A stretch of 64,000 nt of DNA from Streptomyces sp. R44 (GTDB lineage: Bacteria > Actinomycetota > Actinomycetes > Streptomycetales > Streptomycetaceae): positions 5,952,001 to 6,016,000 of the forward strand of contig NZ_CP163444.1 in assembly GCF_041053105.1 (NCBI RefSeq), given 5' to 3'. Positions 38,999 to 46,870 of the stretch are shown here, in pieces. Each line of letters starts with the position of its first letter. The first letter of the stretch is position 1. The position numbers and the translations under genes are program-made. Under the pieces are notes generated by a model. The model was not told the DNA's origin. It was given only the letters and a program-made list of their open reading frames with translations, and searched no databases.

Positions 38999-39527
38999 TG
39001 CCCATCCTCCCCACGCTGCCCGGGCCGGACGCGTTGTAGAAGTCCCGCATGCTGCCGATGTTGTAGGTGACCATCTGCTTGACGAAGCCGCTGAAGGCGG
39101 GGTCCTCGATGGCCCGCATGATCTCGTGCACGATCTGGTGCACCTCGTCCCGGTCCACGCTGGCCAGCAGCGTGAGCGGATTGCCGGAGGTCTCGATGAC
39201 CAGCGCGTAGTACGTCTTCTCGAAGAGGGCGACGACCAGCTGGACGAGGAAGGTCACCACGAGCACCGCCGCGGTGACCGTCGCCCCCTGGGTGATCATC
39301 TCCCGGTCGCTGCCCGACACCTCGCCGGACTGCGCGACGGCGATCGCGGCGACCGCGAGCAGGCCTGTGATCAGCAGGTATTTCACGAAGCGCCCCACGG
39401 CCCTCGCCCGCTGGGGCTTGAACTTGACCGTCGTGGCCCGGGCGATGTTCTGCAGCGGGTACGCCTCGGCCCCGATCCACAGCACCCGCTTGCTGACCTC
39501 GACCTTGATGACCTTGCGTCTGGCCAT
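38982..39527 (-). CDS. DUF6232-like membrane protein with C-terminal MRDFY-type motif
   Basis: 181 residues from ATG 39527. An N-terminal soluble part (MARRKVIKVEVSKRVLWIGA, then PLQNIARATTVKFKP) precedes two membrane helices at about 48-66 and 82-103. A soluble segment (YYALVIETSGNPLTLLASVD, then helices with DEVHQIVHEIMRAIED) follows. The protein ends with residues 157-175, IGSMRDFYNASGPGSVGRM, the same motif that starts the next gene product. I recall the N-terminal region as DUF6232, a Streptomyces family without known function. It is divergent from the unknown gene at 39686. Confidence 0.83.
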   Translation of the reverse strand: MARRKVIKVEVSKRVLWIGAEAYPLQNIARATTVKFKPQRARAVGRFVKYLLITGLLAVAAIAVAQSGEVSGSDREMITQGATVTAAVLVVTFLVQLVVALFEKTYYALVIETSGNPLTLLASVDRDEVHQIVHEIMRAIEDPAFSGFVKQMVTYNIGSMRDFYNASGPGSVGRMGSDRSR

Positions 39528-39685
39528 ACGACTTCCCCTCATACGCCGTGGCCGTGCGTCGCGCTCAGGATGCTCGCGAACACCGCCGGTGAGCAAGAGG
39601 AATCCGCGATGACGGCCCGCGCAGCGATATGAGAGGCTCCGCTCCGCTCCGTCGACCCTGGCGGAGCAGGGGAGGGAACAAGGAA

Positions 39686-40612
39686 ATGTCGGTGGAACCC
39701 ACGGACTACATCACTCGGCTCCGCGCGCAGGCCGCGGATCCGGGACGCGAGGAGGCGCTGCGGCGCGACCGGACGGCACGGCGCCGCAGGATCGGGCTCG
39801 CGGCCGGTGCCGGTGTGCTGCTCCTCGGCGGGTTCGGGTTCTGGCTGGCCGATGTGACGGGGGAGCGGCCGCCGTACGAGCCGTTCGGCGCGGGGGCGCT
39901 CCGTGAGGAGAACTGGCCCCTGGAATGGCCGTACTCGGTCAACATGCCGTTCCGGAACTCGCCCGCGGCCGGTTGGGTGCCCGGGGCCGACGGGATCCAC
40001 CTCCCCGTGGCCGAGCCGTCCGGCGGGCTCACGGCGAACGACATGAACGCCGTGTTCGAGGACGTGAAGACCCTGCTCGCCGAGACCAACGTCTCGGAGC
40101 GGACGCTGGCCGGTGCCGAGCCCGCGGCGGCGCTCGCCCTGCTCGATCCGAGCGGGGTCGACGACGCCGTACGGAAGGACATGGTCACCCGCTTCGACCC
40201 CGAGGAGGTGTCCGTGGACGCGAGCCGTGTCAGGACGCGGGGCACGATGGACTACGAGGTCTCGGCGGCGGGGGAGTTGGTGGTGCACGCCGACTACACC
40301 TTCGTCTATCCGCTGGTCCGGACCGATGTGCGCCACGAAATCGTCCCGGGACTCGCCGAGGTGGCGCGGATCGCCATACGGCGCCGGATGACGTTCACGG
40401 CGAGGCACGGGAAGCTCGTCCTGGGCGCCTATGCGAGCGAGGTCGGAAACCAGGACTGCCGGGCGCCGAAGGACGGCTACCTCCACCCGCTCTTCGCCGA
40501 GGGGCGGTGGAAGGCGGCCGAGGCGGCGAAGGGGGCCCGGGTCGACCTGTACGACGAGAAGCGCGTCCCGCCGAACGGCCCCGGCCACTGCGTCACCCCG
40601 ACCCGGACCTGA
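39686..40612 (+). CDS. Membrane-anchored protein of unknown function
   Basis: 308 residues from ATG 39686; GGAGGGA lies eight bases upstream. A basic N-terminus (RRDRTARRRRIG) is followed by one membrane helix (LAAGAGVLLLGGFGFWLA), so the C-terminal 230 residues should face outward. That part contains LTANDMNAVFEDVKTLLAET, a helix-rich region, then beta-rich segments (TMDYEVSAAGELVVHADYTF). Two cysteines (NQDC and GHC near the end) may form a disulfide. Similar proteins occur widely in Streptomyces by memory, but no function is known to me. Confidence 0.82.
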   Translation: MSVEPTDYITRLRAQAADPGREEALRRDRTARRRRIGLAAGAGVLLLGGFGFWLADVTGERPPYEPFGAGALREENWPLEWPYSVNMPFRNSPAAGWVPGADGIHLPVAEPSGGLTANDMNAVFEDVKTLLAETNVSERTLAGAEPAAALALLDPSGVDDAVRKDMVTRFDPEEVSVDASRVRTRGTMDYEVSAAGELVVHADYTFVYPLVRTDVRHEIVPGLAEVARIAIRRRMTFTARHGKLVLGAYASEVGNQDCRAPKDGYLHPLFAEGRWKAAEAAKGARVDLYDEKRVPPNGPGHCVTPTRT

Positions 40613-40809
40613 CCGACCGCCACGCGAGGGTGCGGTGGCGGGGCGAGCGCTCATGGCCGGAAATCGATTGGATTTCTGTCGAGTTCTGTTGGACGTTCAC
40701 CACCGCGCCCCCGCCGGGTCTTCTCGCCGTCACCCCCTCTCACTACCGTCCCCGGCGTACCACCCAATGGCTCGAAGGCGAACCATTGGCCGTCGACTGG
40801 AGGTCGGTC

Positions 40810-42912
40810 TTGTCATCCGAGAAGTCCCCCGAGCTGTCCCGCCGAAGGCTCCTCGCGCTGGGCGGAGGTGCGCTCGGTGTCGCCGCCGCAGGCTCGCTGC
40901 TGCCGCCGTCACTGCAGGCGGCGATGGCCGCGGAGCCCCCGGCCGGGGGGATGGCGGCGGTCCGGCACGTGGTGATCCTGATGCAGGAGAACCGTTCCTT
41001 CGACCACTACTTCGGCACCCTCCGCGGCGTCCGCGGATTCGGCGACCGCAATGCCATCGAACTTCCCTCCGGCAAGCCGGTGTTCGAGCAGCCGGCCGCG
41101 CTCGGCCGGACCGTGCTGCCCTTCCCGATCCGCGGCGCCGCCGAGACCCAGCAGAAGGACCTCCAGTACATCGGCGCCCTCGACCACTCCTGGAGCGGCG
41201 GTGCCAAGGCCTGGCACAGCGGCTGGATGGACGGCTGGGTCTCGGCCAAGACCGCCGCCACCATGGCGTACTACGACCGGCAGGACATCCCGCTCCACTA
41301 CGAGCTCGCCGACACCTTCACCATCTGCGACGCGTACCACTCGTCCATCCACACCTCGACGAGCCCCAACCGCAACCACCTCTGGTCCGGCTGGACCGGC
41401 TTCGAGGCCGACGGCAGCCGGGCCGTCACCAACGCCGCGTACGCCGAGGACACCCACCCCGGCTACGGCTGGCCCACCTACGCCGAGCGGCTCGAAGCCG
41501 CCGGGCGGAGCTGGAAGACGTACACCGAGTGGGAGAACTTCACCGACAACAACATCGAGTTCTTCACCAGCTTCAAGAAGATCGCCCGCAAGGCCCTCGC
41601 CGCCACCGGCGGGCACACCTTCATGGAGTCCTTCTACGCCGCCGTCCGCGACACCGGGGACCTCACGGAGCGGGCGAGGCTGCTCGGGCTCCTGGAGGAG
41701 GGTGTGGCGACCCTCACCGCCGCCGAGCGCTCGCTCTTCGAGCGCGGGCTCCGCCGCGTCGAGTCCGGCACCCTCGCCGACGCCTTCCGCGCGGACGTCG
41801 CCGCCGGCACCCTCCCCGAGGTCTCCTACCTCGTGCCCTCCGCGATCGACTCCGAGCATCCCGGCTCCTCCTCGCCGGTCGCCTCCGCGACCCTCGTCTA
41901 CAAGGTCCTCGACGCCCTCGGCGCGCACCCGGACGTCTGGCGCCACACCGTCGTCCTGATCAACTACGACGAGAACGACGGCTTCTTCGACCACGTCCCG
42001 CCGCCCGTCCCGCCCGCCGACAACACGGACGAGCGGTGGAAGGGCCTGCCCACCGGCCTCGGCGTCCGCGTCCCGCTGCTCGTCGTCTCCCCCTGGTCGG
42101 TCGGCGGCTACGTCTGCTCCGAGACCTTCGACCACACCTCCGTGATCCGCTTCCTGGAGCGGCTCACCGGGATCGAGGAGCCCCAGATCACCCCCTGGCG
42201 GCGGGCCGTCACCGGCGACCTCACCTCCGCCTTCGACTTCCACCGGACCCGGTCGCAGCCGCCCGTCGAGCAGCCCGGACCGATCCCGCCCTTCACCGGC
42301 CGCTGGCGGCCGCAGCCGCCGGCCGTGCAGCGGATGCCCGTCCAGGAGCCCGGCGTCCGTCCCGCCCGCCCGCTGCCGTACCAGCCGGACGCCTCCGCGA
42401 CGACCGGTGCCGGTATCGTCACGGTCGCGCTGAGCAACCGGGGCAGGGCGAGCGCGCACTTCGCGCTCTACCCGTACGCGGGCGAGTACGCCGTCCCGCA
42501 GCACCAGGACGTCAGGGGGGAGGGGGAGTGGACCGTCCCCGTTCCGGGTGATCACTACCGCTTCACGGTCACCGGCCCCAACGGCTTCCGGCGCGAGTTC
42601 GAGGGCCCCGCGGCGGGCGGCGCCGAGCTCGCCACCCGGGTCGACCACCACGACCGTGACCTGCACCTCACCGTCCGGAACACCGGCTCCGCCCCGCTCG
42701 CCTTCACCGTCCGCCCGCTCGGGTACGTGGACGAGCACGACCTCGCCGACTGGACCCGCACCGTCACCGTGAAGCCCGGGAAGACCCGTACCGTCGTCCA
42801 CTCCGCCGCCGACGCGCACGGCTGGTACGACATCGAGGTGACCGCGCCCGACGGTTTCCGCCGCCGGCTCATGGGCCACATCGAGAACGGCCGCCCGAGC
42901 GTCTCCGGCTAG
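40810..42912 (+). CDS. Exported phosphocholine-specific phospholipase C (PlcC family), Tat substrate
   Basis: 700 residues from TTG 40810, placed six bases after GGAGG; no ATG or GTG fits better. The signal SRRRLLALGGGALGVAAAG carries the Tat twin arginines, as in all phospholipases of this family. The catalytic phosphoesterase domain has VVILMQENRSFDHYFGTLRG with the metal-binding Glu-Asn, and INYDENDGFFDHVPPP, plus FDHTSVIRFLERL. Two C-terminal beta domains (DUF756 type, starting around residue 545) complete it. It hydrolyses phosphatidylcholine or similar lipids outside the cell. The frame is open far upstream, but that part is antisense-like and overlaps the previous gene. Confidence 0.95.
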   Translation: MSSEKSPELSRRRLLALGGGALGVAAAGSLLPPSLQAAMAAEPPAGGMAAVRHVVILMQENRSFDHYFGTLRGVRGFGDRNAIELPSGKPVFEQPAALGRTVLPFPIRGAAETQQKDLQYIGALDHSWSGGAKAWHSGWMDGWVSAKTAATMAYYDRQDIPLHYELADTFTICDAYHSSIHTSTSPNRNHLWSGWTGFEADGSRAVTNAAYAEDTHPGYGWPTYAERLEAAGRSWKTYTEWENFTDNNIEFFTSFKKIARKALAATGGHTFMESFYAAVRDTGDLTERARLLGLLEEGVATLTAAERSLFERGLRRVESGTLADAFRADVAAGTLPEVSYLVPSAIDSEHPGSSSPVASATLVYKVLDALGAHPDVWRHTVVLINYDENDGFFDHVPPPVPPADNTDERWKGLPTGLGVRVPLLVVSPWSVGGYVCSETFDHTSVIRFLERLTGIEEPQITPWRRAVTGDLTSAFDFHRTRSQPPVEQPGPIPPFTGRWRPQPPAVQRMPVQEPGVRPARPLPYQPDASATTGAGIVTVALSNRGRASAHFALYPYAGEYAVPQHQDVRGEGEWTVPVPGDHYRFTVTGPNGFRREFEGPAAGGAELATRVDHHDRDLHLTVRNTGSAPLAFTVRPLGYVDEHDLADWTRTVTVKPGKTRTVVHSAADAHGWYDIEVTAPDGFRRRLMGHIENGRPSVSG

Positions 42913-42923
42913 AAGTCCCCCGG

Positions 42924-42969
42924 GGCCGGGGACCCCAGGACCTGCCCGGCAGGCCCTTGGGCCCCGGCC
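42924..42969 (+). terminator. Compound hairpin after the phospholipase gene
   Basis: Outer arms ggccgggg (42924-42931) and ccccggcc (42962-42969) enclose an inner cctgc/gcagg stem, 12 bases after the stop codon. Confidence 0.5.
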
Positions 42970-43067
42970 TCCGACGCACCCTGTGAGGATCGCCACGAAA
43001 CGGGCAAACGATCACGTTTGGCTGCAACAGTGGGGCGCGAGTACAGATCCAGTCAGGAGCACGTCCT

Positions 43068-45305
43068 TTGGCCGCAATCGCACGGTGGTGCCTCCGGCAC
43101 CGTCTCGTCGTCGTTCTCCTGTGGCTCCTCGCCCTCGGCGGCACCGCCGCCGGCGCGACGCTCGCCGGCAGCGCGTACTCCAACGACTACGAGGTCCCCG
43201 GCACCGAGTCCGGCCGGGCCACCGCCCTCCTCGACCGCGGCTTCCACGGCCTCGGCGGCGACAGCAACACCATCGTCTGGCACAGCGACCGGGGCAGCGT
43301 CCGCGCGGACGCCGTCGAGGAGCGCATGACGGCGATGCTCGACGAGGTCGCCGACCTCCCCGGCATCGCCTCCGTCACCTCCCCGTACGGTGACGCACGC
43401 GGTCAGGTCAGCGAGAACGGGCACACCGCCTACGCCACCGTCACCTTCGACGCACAGGCCGACGACATCCCCGAGTCGCAGGCCAAGGCCCTCGTCGACA
43501 CCGCCAAGGCCGCCGCCACCGACGACCTCCAGGTCGAGCTCGGCGGCAGCGCCGTCGCCCTCACCCAGGCCTCCGGCGGGCACATCGCCGAGATCGTCGG
43601 CGTCGCCGTCGCTGCCGTCGTCCTCTTCCTCGCCTTCGGCTCGCTCGCCGCCTCCGTGCTCCCGATAGCGACCGCGCTCGTCAGCGTCGGCATCGCGTAC
43701 TCCGGGATCGTGCTCCTCGGCCATCTGATGACCGTCGCCGACTTCGCCCCCATGCTGGGCATGCTCGTCGGACTCGGCGTCGGCATCGACTACGCCCTCT
43801 TCATCGTCACCCGGCACCGCAGAGGCCTCAAACGCGGCCTCTCCGTCGCCGAGGCCGCCGAGACCGCCGTCGCCACCACCGGCCGGGCCGTCGTCTTCGC
43901 CGGCGCCACCGTCTGCATCGCCCTCCTCGGCATGCTGATCCTGCGGCTCAGCTTCCTCAACGGCGTCGCCATCGCCGCCTCCCTCACCGTGCTCCTCACG
44001 GTCGCCGCCTCCGTCACCCTGCTGCCCGCGCTGCTCTCCTTCATCGGCATGCGGGCGCTCTCCCGGCGCGAACGCCGGACGCTCGCCGAGCGGGGCCCGC
44101 AGCCCGAGCTGCCCACCGGCTTCGCCGCCCGCTGGTCCGCCTTCGTCGAGCGGCACCCCAAGCTCCTCGGCGGTCTCGCCGTCCTCGTCATGGGCGTCCT
44201 GGCGCTGCCGACCCTCTCGCTCCACCTCGGCACCTCCGACCAGGGCAACAGCCCGGCCACCGCGACCACCCGCAAGGCCTACGACCTGCTGGCCGAGCGC
44301 TTCGGGCCGGGCGTCAACGGGCCCCTCACCCTCGTCGCCGGCCTCGACGGCGCCGACGACCGGGTCGCCCTCGACCAGCTGCCGGCCGTGCTCACCGCCA
44401 CCAAGGGCGTCGCGTCCGTCTCCCCGGTCACGTACAACAGCGCGGGCGACACCGCCGTCCTCGTCGTGGTGCCCGACTCCTCGCCGCAGTCCAAGGCGAC
44501 CAGCGAGCTCGTCGACCGGCTCCGCGCGGACGTCCTGCCGAAGGCAGAGGCCGGCACCTCCCTCGACGTGCACGTGGGAGGCGTCACCGCCTCGTACGAC
44601 GACTTCGCCGAGATCATCGTCGGCAAGCTGCCGCTCTTCGTCGGCGTCGTCATCGCGCTCGGCTGTCTGCTCCTCCTGCTCGCCTTCCGCTCGATCGGCA
44701 TCCCCCTCAAGGCCGCCGCCATGAACGTCGCCGCCGTCGCCGGAGCCTTCGGCATCGTCGTCGCGATCTTCCAGTGGGGCTGGGGGAGCGAGCTCCTCGG
44801 CCTCGGCAGCGCCGGACCGATCGAACCCTTCCTCCCCGTGATCATGGTCTCGGTCCTCTTCGGACTCTCCATGGACTACCAGGTCTTCCTGGTCAGCAGG
44901 ATGTACGAGGAGTGGCTGGAGACCGGCGACAACAGGCGGGCCGTCCGGGTCGGCCTCGCCGAGACCAGCCGCGTGATCAACTCCGCCGCGGTCATCATGA
45001 TCTCCGTCTTCCTGGCCTTCGTGCTCAGCGGCGACCGGGTCATCGCGATGTTCGGCATCGCGCTCGCGGCCGCCGTCGCCCTCGACGCCTTCGTCCTGCG
45101 CACCCTCCTCGTCCCCGCCCTCATGCACCTGCTCGGCGGCGCGAACTGGTGGCTGCCGAAGTGGCTCGACCGGCTCCTGCCCCGGATCAGCATCGAACCC
45201 CCCGAGTGCCGCGAGGCCGCCGACGCCCGTGCGAAGATCCCCGTACAGCGTGTGACGGTCCCGACCGCGGAGGAGAACGACGATGTTCGCGATATCGCTG
45301 GGTGA
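43068..45305 (+). CDS. MMPL-family (RND superfamily) transporter
   Basis: 745 residues from TTG 43068; AGGAG lies eight bases upstream. The start of the protein (IARWCLRHRLVVVLLWLLAL) is the first helix. Two repeats of a large extracytoplasmic loop and five to six membrane helices are seen. The MMPL signature in the first half is LGMLVGLGVGIDYALFIVTRHRR and in the second half LFGLSMDYQVFLVSRMYEE, both with the acidic residue of the proton relay. MMPL proteins export lipids or hydrophobic compounds by proton motive force. No lipid-synthesis gene is adjacent to indicate the substrate. The next gene overlaps its end by 23 bases. Confidence 0.94.
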   Translation: MAAIARWCLRHRLVVVLLWLLALGGTAAGATLAGSAYSNDYEVPGTESGRATALLDRGFHGLGGDSNTIVWHSDRGSVRADAVEERMTAMLDEVADLPGIASVTSPYGDARGQVSENGHTAYATVTFDAQADDIPESQAKALVDTAKAAATDDLQVELGGSAVALTQASGGHIAEIVGVAVAAVVLFLAFGSLAASVLPIATALVSVGIAYSGIVLLGHLMTVADFAPMLGMLVGLGVGIDYALFIVTRHRRGLKRGLSVAEAAETAVATTGRAVVFAGATVCIALLGMLILRLSFLNGVAIAASLTVLLTVAASVTLLPALLSFIGMRALSRRERRTLAERGPQPELPTGFAARWSAFVERHPKLLGGLAVLVMGVLALPTLSLHLGTSDQGNSPATATTRKAYDLLAERFGPGVNGPLTLVAGLDGADDRVALDQLPAVLTATKGVASVSPVTYNSAGDTAVLVVVPDSSPQSKATSELVDRLRADVLPKAEAGTSLDVHVGGVTASYDDFAEIIVGKLPLFVGVVIALGCLLLLLAFRSIGIPLKAAAMNVAAVAGAFGIVVAIFQWGWGSELLGLGSAGPIEPFLPVIMVSVLFGLSMDYQVFLVSRMYEEWLETGDNRRAVRVGLAETSRVINSAAVIMISVFLAFVLSGDRVIAMFGIALAAAVALDAFVLRTLLVPALMHLLGGANWWLPKWLDRLLPRISIEPPECREAADARAKIPVQRVTVPTAEENDDVRDIAG

Positions 45306-45840
45306 CGACGGCGCCGAGCTCAGGCCCCTGGAGCCCTGGCAGGCCGAGGAGTTCCTCACCCACATGGACCGGGGCCGGGAGTTCGTCGGGCAGCACATCG
45401 GCCTCCCCGACGTCGTCGCCGACCTCGACTCCGCCCGCGCCTACCTCACCTCGTACGCCGAGAAGGCCGCGAGCGACTCCGGCCGCATCTACGGCATCTG
45501 GACCGACGGCACCCTCGTCGGCGGCGTCCTCTTCCGGACCTTCGACGCCGCGAACGGCACCGCCGAGGCGGGCTGCTGGCTGGAGCCCTCCGCCGCCGGG
45601 AAGGGCCTGATCACCCGGGCCTGCCGGGTCATCATCGACTGGGCGATCGAGGAGCGCGGCATCCACCGCGTCGAGTGGTACGCCTCCACGAAGAACGAGC
45701 CCAGCATCGCCGTCGCCCGCCGCCTCGGCATGACGAAGGAGGGCGTCGTGCGCGAGAACTACCTGTACCGCGGCACCCGCGCCGACACCGAGATCTGGGC
45801 CGTCCTCGCCCCGGAATGGCGCGCGGCGAAGGCGTCTTAA
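45283..45840 (+). CDS. GNAT acetyltransferase, RimJ/RimL type
   Basis: 185 residues from ATG 45283, with GAGGAG inside the end of the transporter gene. The N-terminus FAISLGDDGAELRPLEPWQA and the acetyl-CoA site EPSAAGKGLITRACRVII are typical of the RimJ/RimL branch, which acetylates protein N-termini or small amines. The motif GIHRVEWYASTKNEPSIAVA followed by RRLGMTKEGVVREN is the conserved C-terminal half. The 23-base overlap with the MMPL transporter suggests translation coupling, but a functional link is not established. Confidence 0.9.
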   Translation: MFAISLGDDGAELRPLEPWQAEEFLTHMDRGREFVGQHIGLPDVVADLDSARAYLTSYAEKAASDSGRIYGIWTDGTLVGGVLFRTFDAANGTAEAGCWLEPSAAGKGLITRACRVIIDWAIEERGIHRVEWYASTKNEPSIAVARRLGMTKEGVVRENYLYRGTRADTEIWAVLAPEWRAAKAS

Positions 45841-45876
45841 GCCCCCTCTCATGTGGGCGCCCTAGCGTGCGCCCCC

Positions 45877-46485
45877 ATGGACACCAAGACGACCGAGAAG
45901 ACCGGGCCCGCCACCGAGGCCGAGACGACGAAGGCCGAGACGGAGCAGGCCGAGACGGAGAAGGACGGTGCGGCGGCGGAGACCGTGACCGCCGCCGACG
46001 ACTCCGCGGACGGCGCCGCCGACCTGCTCGACGAGACGGACGACGAGCAGGACGACGAGCTCGACGAACTCGACGAGCTCGACGACGAGGAGGCGGCGGC
46101 CGGGGAGGCCACCGGCATCGGCGCCGGTGCCGCGGCCGTCGTCTCCGCCGCCCTCTCCGCCGTCGCCCTCACCGGCACCTGGACCGGCAAGGTCGTCGCC
46201 GAGCGCGAGACGCTCATCGGGCAGATCAAGACCTCCGGCACCGGCACCCCCGCCCAGCAGATCAGCGAGATCTACGGCGACGCCTGGCACAGCACCGCCC
46301 TGGTGAACGGCGTCTTCGCCCTCCTCGCCCTGATCGTCGCCGTCCTCGTGCTCACCCTGCCCCGCCGCCCCGCCTGGGTCCGCGCGGTCGCCCTCGCCGG
46401 CGCGGTCCTGGGCGGTCTCGGCCTGCTCCTGTCGGTCGGTACCTACTTCGACCTGTTCCTGAGCCTCCCGACCGCCGGCTCCTGA
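45877..46485 (+). CDS. Membrane protein with long acidic N-terminus, unknown function
   Basis: 202 residues from ATG 45877. The first 80 residues are a low-complexity, highly acidic region of Glu, Asp, Ala and Thr repeats (TDDEQDDELDELDELDDEEA). Three membrane helices follow: GAAAVVSAALSAVALTG, NGVFALLALIVAVLVLTL and ALAGAVLGGLGLLLSVG. A soluble stretch (ERETLIGQIKTSGTGTPAQQ) lies between the first two. Such acidic tails often bind basic proteins or cations, but no specific role is visible. It is unrelated to its neighbours. Confidence 0.82.
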   Translation: MDTKTTEKTGPATEAETTKAETEQAETEKDGAAAETVTAADDSADGAADLLDETDDEQDDELDELDELDDEEAAAGEATGIGAGAAAVVSAALSAVALTGTWTGKVVAERETLIGQIKTSGTGTPAQQISEIYGDAWHSTALVNGVFALLALIVAVLVLTLPRRPAWVRAVALAGAVLGGLGLLLSVGTYFDLFLSLPTAGS

Positions 46486-46647
46486 GACCCCCCGGGGCAC
46501 GGCCTAAGGCACCCCCAGGACCCTCCTAAGGACCCCCGTACCCCGAACATGCGGCACTCGCCCGATGTGACGGCACCCCCTCGGAAACGAAAGTAGAGGC
46601 ATCGCAAGAGAGCGATACCGAAACCGAGAAGCCCAGGGGAGCACACC

Positions 46648-46836
46648 ATGTTCGAGTACGAACTCCACACCATGCACCACGCCGAGCTCATCGCCGAGGC
46701 CGCCGCCCACCGCCTCGCCCAGGAGGCCGCGGTGACCCGCAAGGGCCTGCACCTCTTCGGCCGCCGCCACGCGGGCCAGGACACGGAGGGGCAGGTGACC
46801 GACGGCGGTCGCGGTCGCTTCGTCCGGGCCGCGTGA
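46648..46836 (+). CDS. Small hypothetical protein
   Basis: 62 residues from ATG 46648 with GGGGAGCA upstream. The N-terminal half is helical (YELHTMHHAELIAEAAAHRL) and the second half is basic (VTRKGLHLFGRRHAGQ). It has no membrane segment or cysteine. GC3 is strongly codon-like, and homologous small genes with a His-rich N-terminus are common in Streptomyces by memory. Its stop is 36 bases before the LuxR-type regulator gene, and co-transcription is likely. Function unknown. Confidence 0.65.
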   Translation: MFEYELHTMHHAELIAEAAAHRLAQEAAVTRKGLHLFGRRHAGQDTEGQVTDGGRGRFVRAA

Positions 46837-46870
46837 CCCCCGTATGAGCGACGGCAAGGAAGTCTGTGCG

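Noticed and set aside
40683..40705. Possible PHO box (gttctgttgga and gttcaccaccg) upstream of the phospholipase gene
   Set aside because: Only one unit fits the consensus and the spacing is 12 instead of 11 bases, so PhoP control cannot be supported.
39925..40809. Long N-terminal extension of the phospholipase frame
   Set aside because: It overlaps the upstream membrane-anchored gene out of frame; the Tat signal begins after TTG 40810.
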